Origin: CAVUCH01 sp963739995
Lineage (GTDB): Bacteria > Acidobacteriota > Vicinamibacteria > Vicinamibacterales > JAENWD01
Length of the DNA stretch: 64,000 nt
Direction: 5' to 3'
NCBI GenBank assembly: GCA_963739995.1
Contig: CAVUCH010000019.1
Span: 124,001-188,000 of the forward strand
Part shown: one piece after another, positions 24,560 to 33,173 of the stretch
How the letters are laid out: each line of letters begins with the position of its first letter
Position numbering within the stretch: position 1 is the first letter of the stretch
The notes under the pieces: model-generated
What the model was told of the DNA's origin: nothing
Seen by the model: only the letters and a program-made list of their open reading frames with translations
The model's database searches: none
Translations under genes and position numbers: made by a program

Positions 24560-24970
24560 TCAGGGCTTCAGTTCCACTTCGATGACGCGCATCGGCGCGC
24601 GTCCGGGGTTCCCGACCTGGTGGGTGGCGTTGGCTTCCCGGAAGCCGACGCTGCCGGCCTTGAACTCGACGCGATCCGTTTTGCCGCCGGGATCCGTGAA
24701 CTGCAGCGCACCCTCGCTGAGAATGATCCCGACATGGGCGTACGCGTGCGTGTGCATGCCCGTGTCGAGCACGCCCGGCGGAAACGTCACGTCCCTGACC
24801 CGCACACGCTCGTTCTCGAGCACGGTCGTGTACGCCGGTTTTGCCTGCGCCGCCGGCCCGCCGCCTGTCTGTGACCACGCGGCTGCACCGGCAATCGACA
24901 CTCCGAGGCCGACGGCCAGGCCGGCGAGGAAGGCCGGGCGCCCGTTCTTCAGTCCACTCGTCATCTGCAT
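24560..24970 (-). CDS. Small exported cupin-domain protein
   Basis: A 136-residue protein with an N-terminal signal or anchor segment (PAFLAGLAVGLGVSIAGAAAW) and a single cupin fold: VRVRDVTFPPGVLDTGMHTH carries the motif-1 histidines, and a later ATHQVGNPG carries the motif-2 histidine. Cupins bind a metal; no substrate is apparent. AAGGGG sits five bases before the ATG at 24970. It converges with the sigma factor gene 12 bases away. The direct repeats of family A lie directly upstream. Confidence 0.75.
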   Translation of the reverse strand: MQMTSGLKNGRPAFLAGLAVGLGVSIAGAAAWSQTGGGPAAQAKPAYTTVLENERVRVRDVTFPPGVLDTGMHTHAYAHVGIILSEGALQFTDPGGKTDRVEFKAGSVGFREANATHQVGNPGRAPMRVIEVELKP

Positions 24971-25009
24971 CGGTCCCCTTCGCTTTCGTCGTCTCGCCTC
25001 TCGAGGAAC

Positions 25010-25093
25010 AAACTCCTCCCTGATCTGATTCTTTAGAAACACCTCCCGATCTCATTCTCACCAATGTGAGAAACACCTCCCGATCTCATTCTC
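25010..25093. repeat. Family A repeat: three direct copies
   Basis: Copies begin at 25010 (divergent), 25036 and 25070. The last two are identical over 24 bases, with core ACACCTCCCGATCTCATTC and separated by ACCAATGTGA. The motif matches the arms of the inverted element at 19266-19346. It fills the gap between the GH20 stop and the cupin start. Confidence 0.85.
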
Positions 25094-25098
25094 TCGGT

Positions 25099-26739
25099 TC
25101 AGTGGCGCCAGGGGACGGTCGGGGACCAATAGGCGTTGATGCCCAGGGCGGACCAGCGTTGGGCCTGGGCAGCGAGGCGGCCCTTGTACTCGGCCCACGT
25201 CCGGGTCGCGGCGGGAGACCACGCGATCTCGGCCGCACCCGCCAGCCGGGGGAAGGCCATGTACTCGACATCCCGCATGGTCGTCAGCGTCTCGGACCAG
25301 AGAGGCGCTTCGACCCCGAGAATGGACGCCTCGTTCACGCCGGACAGCACCGTCGCCGGGTCCCAGCCGTACGCCTCCGGTACATCCACGTACGCGGCCC
25401 AGTGCAGCCCGATCGGCGTCGCGGTGTGGTACTGCATGTCGAGGTAGATCTTGTGCGCGGGCGACAGGATGACCTTCGTGGCGGGCGGCACGTGAAACTT
25501 CTCCGCGGGGCGCCACTGCTGGACGATCGTCGAGGGCAGCAGCGTCGCCGCCGCGACCTCATCCCACCCAATCACCGTCTTCCCATGCGAGGCGACAATG
25601 CCCTGGACGCGCTCGATGAACGCGCGGTACTGGGCCGGCGTGATTTTCTTCACTTCGTCGCCGCCGATGTGGAAGTACGGCCCCGGCGTCAGACCCGCGA
25701 TCTCGCGTACCACATCGTCGATGAACTTATACGTGATCTCCTTGTCCACGCAGAAGTTGCTGAATCCGACCTCGATGCCCGTGTAGAGCGGCGGTGCCAC
25801 GCCGTCGCAATTCAACTCCGGCACGGACGCGAGCGCGGCGTTGATATGGCTGGGCATGTCGATCTCGGGGATCACGGTGATGAAGCGATCACGCGCATAG
25901 GCGATGAGCTCGGTGTAGTCCTGCTGCGTGTAGAAGCCTCCCGGCCCGCCGCCCACCTTGGTGCTCCCGCCGTGCACCGTGAGGTTCGGCCAGGATTTGA
26001 TCTCGAGCCGCCATCCCTGGTCGTCCGACAGGTGCAGGTGCAGGCGATTGATCTTGTACAGCGCGAGCAGATCGATGTAGCGGCGGACCTCGGCGGGGCC
26101 GAAGAAGTGGCGGGCCACGTCGAGCATGGCGCCCCGCCACCCGAATCGTGGCCGATCCTCGATCTGCGCGGCGGGAATGCTGATCGGATGTGGGCGCGCC
26201 GCCTGATGCTCGATCGATGGGGGCATCAGCTGCCGCAGCGTCTGGACGCCGTAGAAGACCCCCGCGGGCGTGCGCCCCGTGATTCGCACGCCATCCGTCA
26301 CAACCGTCAGTGCGTATCCCTCGTCACCCAGCGCGTCGCGGGACGCGTCGAGCACGAGCGAGATGCCGCCAGACGCCGGGGGTGCCGCGGCGGGCCGCAC
26401 CTCAACCGGCGTCTCCGTTGCATGGCCAATCAGGTCCGCGAGGAAACCCCCGATTCGCTTCAGATCGTCGGACCCCGGCGGCACATAGATCGCGGTCTGC
26501 GGACCGACGACGAACGACTGGCCGGGTGTGAGCGTCACGACAGCGGGCAGCGGAATGAGCGCGTGGGGCGCCGGCGTCGCCGTGGCCTGGGTCGCTGCGG
26601 CTACGACCGGCTGGTCAGGAGTCATGTCCACCGGCACCGCGCGCGGCCACCCGATCGTCAGGAGTCCGGCCAGAAACGCCGTCGCCCACGGGTGACGGCC
26701 CGCGACCCGGCTGCACCCCGACTTGTGCTGGTGTGTCAT
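25099..26739 (-). CDS. Exported GH20 beta-N-acetylhexosaminidase
   Basis: A 546-residue enzyme that removes terminal GlcNAc or GalNAc from chitin fragments, glycans or muropeptides. The start at 26739 follows GAGG; a signal-like segment follows (ATAFLAGLLTIGWPRAVPV). The N-terminal GH20b domain (residues about 55-190) precedes the barrel, with FGWRGAMLDVARHFFGPAEV, NRLHLHLSDDQGWRLEI and VIPEIDMPSH. The catalytic Asp-Glu pair is in PYFHIGGDEVKK, and the substrate Trp residues follow (IGWDEV, QQWRP, LWSET). It is divergent from the large kinase gene. Confidence 0.92.
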   Translation of the reverse strand: MTHQHKSGCSRVAGRHPWATAFLAGLLTIGWPRAVPVDMTPDQPVVAAATQATATPAPHALIPLPAVVTLTPGQSFVVGPQTAIYVPPGSDDLKRIGGFLADLIGHATETPVEVRPAAAPPASGGISLVLDASRDALGDEGYALTVVTDGVRITGRTPAGVFYGVQTLRQLMPPSIEHQAARPHPISIPAAQIEDRPRFGWRGAMLDVARHFFGPAEVRRYIDLLALYKINRLHLHLSDDQGWRLEIKSWPNLTVHGGSTKVGGGPGGFYTQQDYTELIAYARDRFITVIPEIDMPSHINAALASVPELNCDGVAPPLYTGIEVGFSNFCVDKEITYKFIDDVVREIAGLTPGPYFHIGGDEVKKITPAQYRAFIERVQGIVASHGKTVIGWDEVAAATLLPSTIVQQWRPAEKFHVPPATKVILSPAHKIYLDMQYHTATPIGLHWAAYVDVPEAYGWDPATVLSGVNEASILGVEAPLWSETLTTMRDVEYMAFPRLAGAAEIAWSPAATRTWAEYKGRLAAQAQRWSALGINAYWSPTVPWRH

Positions 26740-26962
26740 ACAGCGGCCTCGAGCTTCGATCCCGCGCATCGTTCCACTTGGATCGCGTAAGAGTCAAGGC
26801 AGAGCACGTGTGGGGGAACCGGGGGGCAGCCTCCCCGCACCGGTGAGGATTCTGCCCGGGTGAGCCCGGCAAGCAACGCAGGGAGTATGCTGGGTTGTTG
26901 ATTTCTCCTAAACCGCGCAATAATGGCCTCTTACCTCTTTCCGGCAACGGAGGTCCGCGTTG
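26740..26962. other. Divergent promoter region with a GC-rich structured leader
   Basis: The 223 bases between the GH20 and kinase starts contain two local hairpins (GGGGGGCAGCCTCCCC and TGCCCGGGTGAGCCCGGCA) at about 26823-26873, and GGAGG at 26949-26953, nine bases before the kinase ATG. I did not match it to a known riboswitch class. Confidence 0.35.
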
Positions 26963-28693
26963 ATGGCGTGCGCGCACTGCGGCGCCGACATGGCAGCCTC
27001 GCAACGTGTCTGCTCCCGGTGCGGCCACTCGGGGAGTGCTGTGACCGCAGCCGGGGCCGAAGGTGCTCTGACGTCGTTGACGGCGGCACCTGAAACACCC
27101 ACCCCATTGCCGGACCGATCCTCGGAGCACGACGAGAGCCTGACTGTTCCGCCGGTTTCTCACGCCGAGCCGGACACCCACATGCGACCCGCGGTCATTG
27201 CCGGAGATCAGCCAACCGCGGGGGGGCAGGCTGCATCGCCGGATCCGGGCTCCGCGACCGCCACCTTCCAGACCGGCACGCGGTTCGGGCGCCGCTATCA
27301 TCTCATCCGTCAGCTCGGTGTTGGCGGAATGGGCGCAGTGTACCAGGCGTGGGACGACGAGCTGGCCGTTGTCGTCGCGATCAAGGTGATACGCCCCGAG
27401 GCGATGGCCGATCCGGCCGTCGCGCGCGATCTCGAACGCCGCTTCAAGCGCGAATTGCTCCTCGCGCGCAACGTCACGCACAAGAACGTCGTCCGCATCC
27501 ACGACCTCGGCGAGATCGACGGCGTCAAGTACATCACGATGCCGTACGTGAACGGCTCGGATCTGGCGACCGTTCTCAAGCGCGAAGGCCGCCTCCCCGT
27601 TCGCAAGGCTCTCTCGATTGCCCGGCAGATTGCCTCAGGGCTGGTGGCAGCGCATGACGCCGGCGTCGTGCACCGCGACCTGAAGCCCGCGAATATCCTG
27701 CTCGACGAAGAAGACCACGCGTTGATCACGGATTTCGGCATTGCGCGTTCGGTCTCAGGTCCGGGCGGCGGCACGGTGGTGGGCACCGTCGTCGGTACGC
27801 TGGACTACATGGCCCCGGAACAGGCGCGCGCGGAAGCGACCGATCATCGCGCCGACATCTACGCGTTCGGCTGGATGCTGTCGGACATGCTCGTCGGCCG
27901 GCGCAAGGTGGGCAACGGTGAGAGCGCAATTGCGGAACTGCTCGATCGTCTGAGCAAGCCGGCCCCATCACTCCGTTCCGTCGATCCGGCGATCCCGCAG
28001 GCGGTCGAAGACATCGTCGGGCGGTGCGTTCAGCCCGATCCAGCGCTCCGGTATCAGCGCACCCAGGAGCTGCTGATCGATTTGGAGGCGGCGGCGGGCG
28101 ATGGCGCGCCGGGCACGACTCTTACCACCACGACACGGCCGCACATGACTCCGGCGCCGCCCATGCAGCCGCGGGCGACGACGATCACCATTGCGTTGCC
28201 CAGTCTGCTGTCCAAGAAAGGCTCGCGGAACTGGATTGCGGCAGGTGTTCTCGCTTTGCTGGCAGCTGCGGGTGGACTGCTCGTTTATCGGGCCGTGACA
28301 ACGCCCAAGGCGGCCAACTCAAACGCGAGCGTATCGACACCGACGGCCGCATCGGTGTCCCTGGCAATCCTGCCGTTCCGGAACGCGTCGGGCGACAACT
28401 CCCTCGACTACCTCGGGTCCGACAGTGGCGGAGACGCTCGGGACGGCGATCGGCCAGTCGGCAGCGCTCAAGACAATTCCCGCGGGTCGGGTGGCGCAGA
28501 TCCTCGGCGACCTCCGCATCACGCCCGATTCGAACCTCGATCCTGCCGCGCTCGGCCGGCTTGCGGAGTTAAGCGGCGCCGATACCGTGATATGGGGGCA
28601 ATACGTCAAATTCGGCAACGAAATCCGCATCGACGCGACGTTGCAGGACGTGAAGCACCAGCGAACAATCCCGCTAAAGACCCAGGCGGCTAA
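26963..28693 (+). CDS. Zinc-ribbon Ser/Thr protein kinase, N-terminal part of a frameshifted gene
   Basis: First part of a gene continuing to 30739. It opens with a zinc ribbon (CAHCGADM...CSRCGH), then an acidic/Pro linker, then a kinase domain: LGVGGMGAVYQAWDD, VVVAIKVI, HRDLKPANILLDEEDH, ITDFGIARS and GTLDYMAPEQ. A membrane helix follows near residue 430 (AAGVLALLAAAGGLLVY), and then the start of a FlgO/TolB-like domain (SLAILPFRNASGDNSLDYLG). The frame breaks at about 28419-28422: dropping one G after TCC gives the expected STVAETLGTAIG in the next frame. Residues past that point here are out of frame. The ATG at 26963 is nine bases from GGAGG; TTG at 26960 is an alternative. Confidence 0.88.
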   Translation: MACAHCGADMAASQRVCSRCGHSGSAVTAAGAEGALTSLTAAPETPTPLPDRSSEHDESLTVPPVSHAEPDTHMRPAVIAGDQPTAGGQAASPDPGSATATFQTGTRFGRRYHLIRQLGVGGMGAVYQAWDDELAVVVAIKVIRPEAMADPAVARDLERRFKRELLLARNVTHKNVVRIHDLGEIDGVKYITMPYVNGSDLATVLKREGRLPVRKALSIARQIASGLVAAHDAGVVHRDLKPANILLDEEDHALITDFGIARSVSGPGGGTVVGTVVGTLDYMAPEQARAEATDHRADIYAFGWMLSDMLVGRRKVGNGESAIAELLDRLSKPAPSLRSVDPAIPQAVEDIVGRCVQPDPALRYQRTQELLIDLEAAAGDGAPGTTLTTTTRPHMTPAPPMQPRATTITIALPSLLSKKGSRNWIAAGVLALLAAAGGLLVYRAVTTPKAANSNASVSTPTAASVSLAILPFRNASGDNSLDYLGSDSGGDARDGDRPVGSAQDNSRGSGGADPRRPPHHARFEPRSCRARPACGVKRRRYRDMGAIRQIRQRNPHRRDVAGREAPANNPAKDPGG

Positions 28694-28856
28694 CGAGAGT
28701 GATCTGCCCACTTCGATCGACCGTTTGGGAGCGTCGGTACGCGAGAGTCTGGCGCTCTCGAAAGCTGCGGTTAAGGAGCTTGCGGCAACGTCCTTCAAGC
28801 CGTCCACCAGCAACGTCGCGGCGCTTCGGTACTACAACGGAGGGTCGTCGAGCTGA
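28425..28856 (+). CDS. Kinase middle fragment: FlgO/TolB-like periplasmic domain
   Basis: A 143-residue stretch that continues the kinase above in the next frame (AETLGTAIGQSAALKTIPAG, LSGADTVIWGQYVKFGNEIR). Such domains commonly follow the membrane helix in acidobacterial kinases and adenylate-cyclase-like regulators. It ends in NVAALRYYNGG, where the family continues with a phrase like YYNEGVELSRQGK. The frame is lost again at about 28838-28847: two extra bases, or one missing, would restore it. It is not an independent gene, and the ATG is internal. Confidence 0.75.
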   Translation: MAETLGTAIGQSAALKTIPAGRVAQILGDLRITPDSNLDPAALGRLAELSGADTVIWGQYVKFGNEIRIDATLQDVKHQRTIPLKTQAANESDLPTSIDRLGASVRESLALSKAAVKELAATSFKPSTSNVAALRYYNGGSSS

Positions 28857-28882
28857 GCCGTCAGGGCAAGCACCCTGATGGC

Positions 28883-30739
28883 TTGAAGAAGTTCGAGGCA
28901 TCGACGCAGGAGGATCCGCGATTCGCGCTCGCGTATTCGAAACTCGCCCAGAGCTACGCGGCGCTCGGAGAACGCGGTGATGCCGAACGACTTGCTCGAA
29001 GAGCCGTCGGCTTGAGCGATGGGCTTCCCACGCAGGAGCGTTACCTCGTTCTGGCAGCCCATGCCCGGATTGTGAATGACAAGCCTAAAGCCATCGAGTA
29101 CTACGCCAACCTTGACAAGGCGATGCCGGGCAACGACGACGTGCTCTATGAGCTCGCTCGGCTCGATGAGGAGACCGGTTCCTTCAACGGGGCTCGCGAT
29201 CGGTACGCCAAGCTCCTGGCACGCGATCCGAAGCGTGTCGATGCCCTGATCGGAGCGGGCCGTGTCGCTACGACCCTTGGCAACGCACAGGGCGGGCTGG
29301 AGTACTTGAATGGGGCACTCGCGTTGGCCATCCAGCTCGGTAACAAGCCACAGGAAGCTTCCGCCCGGAGAGCGCTGGGCACAGCCTACGACCAGGTCCT
29401 CGGCAAGCTGGAGGAAGCGCGCCAGTTCTACGAGGCATCGCTGACGATCGAACAAACTCTCGGGCGAAAAGCCGGGATCGCCGATTCCCTGTATGGGATC
29501 GCTGGCATCGACCGCGGGCTCGGCAAGGCGGAGCTGGCGCTCAAGGGTTACGATGCGAGCCTGAAGATGCGCCGCGAGATCGGCGACCGCGAAGGCATCG
29601 GCGATGTGATGGCGTCAGTGGGCTATCTCTACGATGAGCGCGGCGACTACGAGAAGGCACTCAAGAACTACCGGGAGGCGCTGCAGATATACCGGGAGGT
29701 CGGCAGCAAGAGTGACGAGGCGGCTGTCCTCAACAACGTCGGTCAAATCTACCTTAACAGAGGCGATTTTGCCGAGGCACGGACGTACTTCGATCAGGCC
29801 CTCGCGCTGCACGAGACGATCAAGCTCCCCGGCCCGATGGCCGACACTCTGCACAACCTGGCGGTTACTGCCGCGAATTCCGGCGACTTCGACCAGGCGA
29901 TCGCTCGATATCTCCGCGCGCTGGAGCTCCGGAGGCATGCCGGCGATCGCCGGGGCACCGCGATGGAATCGTATAGCCTGGGGGTCGTGTACGAATACCA
30001 GGGCCGGTACGGAGCCGCCCTCGCATCACACGAGGAGGCCGTCAAAACCCTGCGCGACTTGAAGGAGTCCGGGTTCTGGCTGGGAGCAATCCTTGGGCAG
30101 TACGGCAGCGCACTCAGTCAGGCGGGCCGAACCGCCGACGCAGATAAAATTCTGAACGAAGCGTTAGCTGCGGCGCGGCAGGTGGGGCACCATGCGGTCA
30201 TTTCGCAGATTCTGAACTTTCAAGGCGACGCCCTTTTTTATCGCGGCGACTGGAAGCAAGCTCGAAATCTCTACCAACAGGGTCTGCAGGCGGCTAGCGG
30301 TGGGGCGGATCGGCGTTTCATCCTGCTCTCGCGCATAAATCTCGCGAAAGCGGACACGAGAGGACCACGGCCGCAGGAGACCATCCAAAGCTTCAGTCAG
30401 TTGGCGGCGGATGTGGACGCGCTCGGACTGCGGTATCTAGCCGTAGAAAGCTCGATTTACCTGGGCGAGGTCCTGCTCAAGAAAGGCGATCAGGACCGTG
30501 CGCGAGAGGTGCTCGAGCAGGCTTTGGGTCGAAGCGACAGACTCGGCGCGCGGGCGCTCGTTGCCCGCTCTCATTACCTTCTCGCCGAGTCACTCAGGCA
30601 GACCGGCAACGAAGCTGAATCGAGGCGCCATACGGAGCAAGCGCGCCGCAGCCTTCAGGAGATTCAGCAAGAGAGTAAGAGCGAGGCCGTCGCGAAGCGA
30701 GCCGACCTCGCGCCGATCCTGGAGAACGCTACCCAATAG
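28883..30739 (+). CDS. Kinase C-terminal TPR region (third fragment)
   Basis: A 618-residue TPR solenoid that is the C-terminal half of the kinase; the true frame is open from about 28847 (VVELSRQGKHPDGLKKFEAS). At least ten TPRs are readable, for example ALAYSKLAQSYAALGERGDA, SVGYLYDERGDYEKALKNYR, VLNNVGQIYLNRGDFAEART, DTLHNLAVTAANSGDFDQAI and ESYSLGVVYEYQGRYGAALA. As a whole, 26963-30739 would encode about 1250 residues: cytoplasmic kinase, one membrane span and an extracytoplasmic TPR sensor. The listed TTG start is an artefact of the frameshift. Confidence 0.82.
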   Translation: MKKFEASTQEDPRFALAYSKLAQSYAALGERGDAERLARRAVGLSDGLPTQERYLVLAAHARIVNDKPKAIEYYANLDKAMPGNDDVLYELARLDEETGSFNGARDRYAKLLARDPKRVDALIGAGRVATTLGNAQGGLEYLNGALALAIQLGNKPQEASARRALGTAYDQVLGKLEEARQFYEASLTIEQTLGRKAGIADSLYGIAGIDRGLGKAELALKGYDASLKMRREIGDREGIGDVMASVGYLYDERGDYEKALKNYREALQIYREVGSKSDEAAVLNNVGQIYLNRGDFAEARTYFDQALALHETIKLPGPMADTLHNLAVTAANSGDFDQAIARYLRALELRRHAGDRRGTAMESYSLGVVYEYQGRYGAALASHEEAVKTLRDLKESGFWLGAILGQYGSALSQAGRTADADKILNEALAAARQVGHHAVISQILNFQGDALFYRGDWKQARNLYQQGLQAASGGADRRFILLSRINLAKADTRGPRPQETIQSFSQLAADVDALGLRYLAVESSIYLGEVLLKKGDQDRAREVLEQALGRSDRLGARALVARSHYLLAESLRQTGNEAESRRHTEQARRSLQEIQQESKSEAVAKRADLAPILENATQ

Positions 30740-30743
30740 CGGT

Positions 30744-30777
30744 TGAGGCCAGGCGCGGGCGAACCGACCTGGCCTCA
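30744..30777. terminator. Hairpin between convergent genes
   Basis: TGAGGCCAGG (30744-30753) and CCTGGCCTCA (30768-30777) form a perfect 10-bp stem with a 14-base loop, five bases after the kinase stop and 11 bases before the stop of the convergent exported protein. Its position suggests a bidirectional terminator, although there is no T-tract. Confidence 0.55.
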
Positions 30778-30844
30778 TCGTATCGCGCTTACCTCAAGAA
30801 GAAGGTCACACACTGCTGCGGATACAGCGGCAGCGGCGGCACCG

Positions 30845-32008
30845 TCACCAGTGGATCGATGTCGATACTATCGGTGATGCACAACACATACGGGATCGTG
30901 GGGACTCGGTGCAAGCCCCTTCACCTGGAGGTTGGCGATATAGGTGCCATTCCCGATCGAGTTGAAGAAATTCGGCGAATTCCCTGGAGTTCCCAGCGCG
31001 AACAGCACCTGCCCAACCGTTCCGACGGTCGCGACCATGTGATGGGGCGCCGTCGTCGCGGAGTTGACCTGGTTGCCGGTTTGCGTCCGTGATAAAGACC
31101 TGGATGGGAATTGAGTTCTTACTGCTGAACGTGCGGCCATCAGGGGGCTTTTGTATCGCGGAGAAGCCCTGGCTGCAGCGGAACGCCGCCATGAACCGGT
31201 TGATCTTCGTTCTCCCGCCAAATTCGTCGATGAAGAACGACTCCAGCACGTCGAATTGAAACTGATCCTCAGCAGTGCCGACCGGGTCGCGTAGGATGCG
31301 CATCGCGCGTCCGGTTACGATATCCGGATTCGGGAGCGGGTCGAAAATGCAATTGCCGGCCGCGGTCAGGATTGTGTTGAACGACTTCTCTGACGAAATC
31401 GTCACCACAGCCTCTGGGAGGGTGGTTGATGACGGAATGGCCCTGTAGTACACGGATCGGCCGTGAGCATATGCAGCGCCTTTCGGGAGCTGGGGATCGC
31501 TCGAGAAGTACGTCTTGAAACCGCAGTCCACGTCCGTTGTGTCCGTCGCCAGACCGCTCGTGCAGACCCCGTCGCTCTCGACTTCGCGCGCGTTGACCGC
31601 AACGCTCACCGGAGCGGTCAACACCGGATTGGTCAAGGTGCCGTACGCAATCCCGAAGGAATGTTCCTCCACGGCTGGTGTGCCCGTCGCGAAGACGACC
31701 GTGCCACTCGGTGTCGTGGGGGTGAGATTGATCACTCCGGTGAACTGGCCGACTGTTGGTTCGGCGTTGAGGCACATCCCACTCAGCGCGTTGGTCCCGA
31801 CCGACACAGGGGTTGTCCCTCCGACTTCAACAGTGCCAGACGAGACGTTGAACCGAAACACCCGACCAGTCGCGAAGTCTCCGGCCCAGAACGCGCGGTC
31901 GGCCCCAAGTTCGTCGACATCCTTTGGATCCAGACCCAGCGCAACCCACGTGTTAAGATCGTTGCTTCCCGAGCCGAAATCGTAGGTCGCGACGACGGGC
32001 CCCCGCAC
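30845..32008 (-). CDS. Exported hypothetical protein, main downstream fragment of a frameshifted gene
   Basis: Middle and C-terminal part of the gene that starts at 32732. Readable phrases are beta-rich with Asp/Asn turns (VATYDFGSGSNDLNTWVALG, DRAFWAGDFATGRVFRFNVS, NAREVESDGVCTSGLATDTT). Near 31076-31083 an extra base shifts the frame: the sequence should continue DANGNQVNSATTAPHHMVAT. Near 30890-30894 another shift leads to the natural end, YVLCITDSIDIDPLV...CVTFFLR, stopping at TAA 30789-30791. Residues after about 31083 in this frame are therefore spurious. No family was recognised; it looks like a secreted or surface protein with a lyase-like or propeller-like N-terminal half. Confidence 0.7.
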   Translation of the reverse strand: MRGPVVATYDFGSGSNDLNTWVALGLDPKDVDELGADRAFWAGDFATGRVFRFNVSSGTVEVGGTTPVSVGTNALSGMCLNAEPTVGQFTGVINLTPTTPSGTVVFATGTPAVEEHSFGIAYGTLTNPVLTAPVSVAVNAREVESDGVCTSGLATDTTDVDCGFKTYFSSDPQLPKGAAYAHGRSVYYRAIPSSTTLPEAVVTISSEKSFNTILTAAGNCIFDPLPNPDIVTGRAMRILRDPVGTAEDQFQFDVLESFFIDEFGGRTKINRFMAAFRCSQGFSAIQKPPDGRTFSSKNSIPIQVFITDANRQPGQLRDDGAPSHGRDRRNGWAGAVRAGNSREFAEFLQLDREWHLYRQPPGEGACTESPRSRMCCASPIVSTSIHW

Positions 32009-32027
32009 TGATCAGGCGCTTGATCGA

Positions 32028-32732
32028 TCAGCCCATCTGCAACGATCGCCCCACTGATACCCCACGTAAAGTTGTTGCCTGAGCCCGACCCCGACAACGG
32101 AGCGAGCAGCCGTATCGCCGACGCTTTGTTCTGAGGCAGATTGCCGGGAAGATAGTGGCAAAAGTCCCCTGCACCGTTCCATCCAGCGACGTGCGCCGAA
32201 CGGTCCGGCCGCCTGACGTGTAGAACAGTGTCCCGTCGGCTGCAAGGTCCATCCAGAATGAGTCATTCGTGTCGACAGGCACGGTGATAGAGGGCAACTG
32301 CAGTTCCCCCGCGCTGTTGTAACGCTGAATCAGTCCTCCCTTATGCCCGACAATGGTATCCCCGTTACTGGCCACGACGACCGACTGCGGATTGAGCCCG
32401 GTCTGAAGCTGTTGAAGCACGCCGTGTGGGCTGGCGAGCGCGCGCTTGATGACTCGCGCCTGCGTCGTGTTCACCAAGGACACATTCAAAGATCCATCGA
32501 CGGCGCACCCGCCGGTCACGCCGGAAGCGGTGTCACTGGTGCGCGCCGCGGCGATACTCTCCTGCAGGGCGCCTGGGTTGGCGTTGCTCCGCACCTGGAA
32601 AAAGCCGGCTCCGGTTCCGATGAATAGATACCCCAGTCCCCAGGGCGTGCTTGCCGCGGCGGGGAAGGCCAGCCAAGCGACCGCGGCAGCAAGTGCGGTG
32701 GCGCACACAATTCTCCTAATTCGGCGGATCAT
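32028..32732 (-). CDS. Exported hypothetical protein, N-terminal fragment of a frameshifted gene
   Basis: The ATG at 32732 has an excellent AAGGAG seven bases upstream and begins a signal peptide (RRIVCATALAAAVAWLAFPAAAS). The mature part has propeller-like phrases (GGLIQRYNSAGELQLPSITV, FWMDLAADGTLFYTSGGRTV). Frame is lost near GGG 32146-32148 (one base missing), where the protein should read IFPGNLPQNKASAIRLLAP. It is lost again near 31997-31999 (one base missing), after GAIVADGLIDQAPDQCGG. The whole gene runs 32732 to 30789, about 647 residues, with at least four single-base shifts whose net sum is zero. The role is unknown. Confidence 0.72.
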   Translation of the reverse strand: MIRRIRRIVCATALAAAVAWLAFPAAASTPWGLGYLFIGTGAGFFQVRSNANPGALQESIAAARTSDTASGVTGGCAVDGSLNVSLVNTTQARVIKRALASPHGVLQQLQTGLNPQSVVVASNGDTIVGHKGGLIQRYNSAGELQLPSITVPVDTNDSFWMDLAADGTLFYTSGGRTVRRTSLDGTVQGTFATIFPAICLRTKRRRYGCSLRCRGRAQATTLRGVSVGRSLQMG

Positions 32733-33173
32733 TACGAACTCCTTCCGCGGCGCCCTCCGGGAGCACAAGAGCCTTGGCGGACGCGACGGAGCATCTATCG
32801 AATTGACGTCTCTGGACTGGGGTGCGAATCTATGCTGAAAACAGCTCGAGTGCAACAGAAAAATGCGTGCAACTCGAGATAAAGGAGTGCAACGCGTGCC
32901 TGGAGTGAGGTCGCGCCCGACGTACGCCATGCGACAGCAAGTGGCGTGCTGATTGGGCCGGGCCATCAGGCCACGTCTCAGGGCGACTCGCTGCACGACC
33001 GCGGCTCGACAGGTAATCGCATCGTTATGTTGGGCTTGCGAGCGCGGCAGCACGGCGCGGTCTGCTGTTTTCGTCACAGCGTGAGAAGCCCGAGCCTTAG
33101 GGAAATCCTAGGGGGCGGAGACTTTTTGCGCCCGGTCCGTGGTAATGACGCGCCCGGAACCGGCGGACGGCCG
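32733..33173. other. Intergenic region with GTGCAAC repeats and a CTCGAG dyad
   Basis: This 441-base region upstream of the exported protein contains no convincing gene. GTGCAAC occurs three times, at 32850-32856, 32867-32873 and 32887-32893, and the first two lie within an imperfect CTCGAG...CTCGAG dyad (32845-32878). This resembles an operator, but no regulator is known. Confidence 0.4.

Noticed and set aside
26823..26873. c-di-GMP (GEMM) or cobalamin riboswitch before the kinase
   Set aside because: The hairpins are there, but the conserved core motifs of those classes are not.
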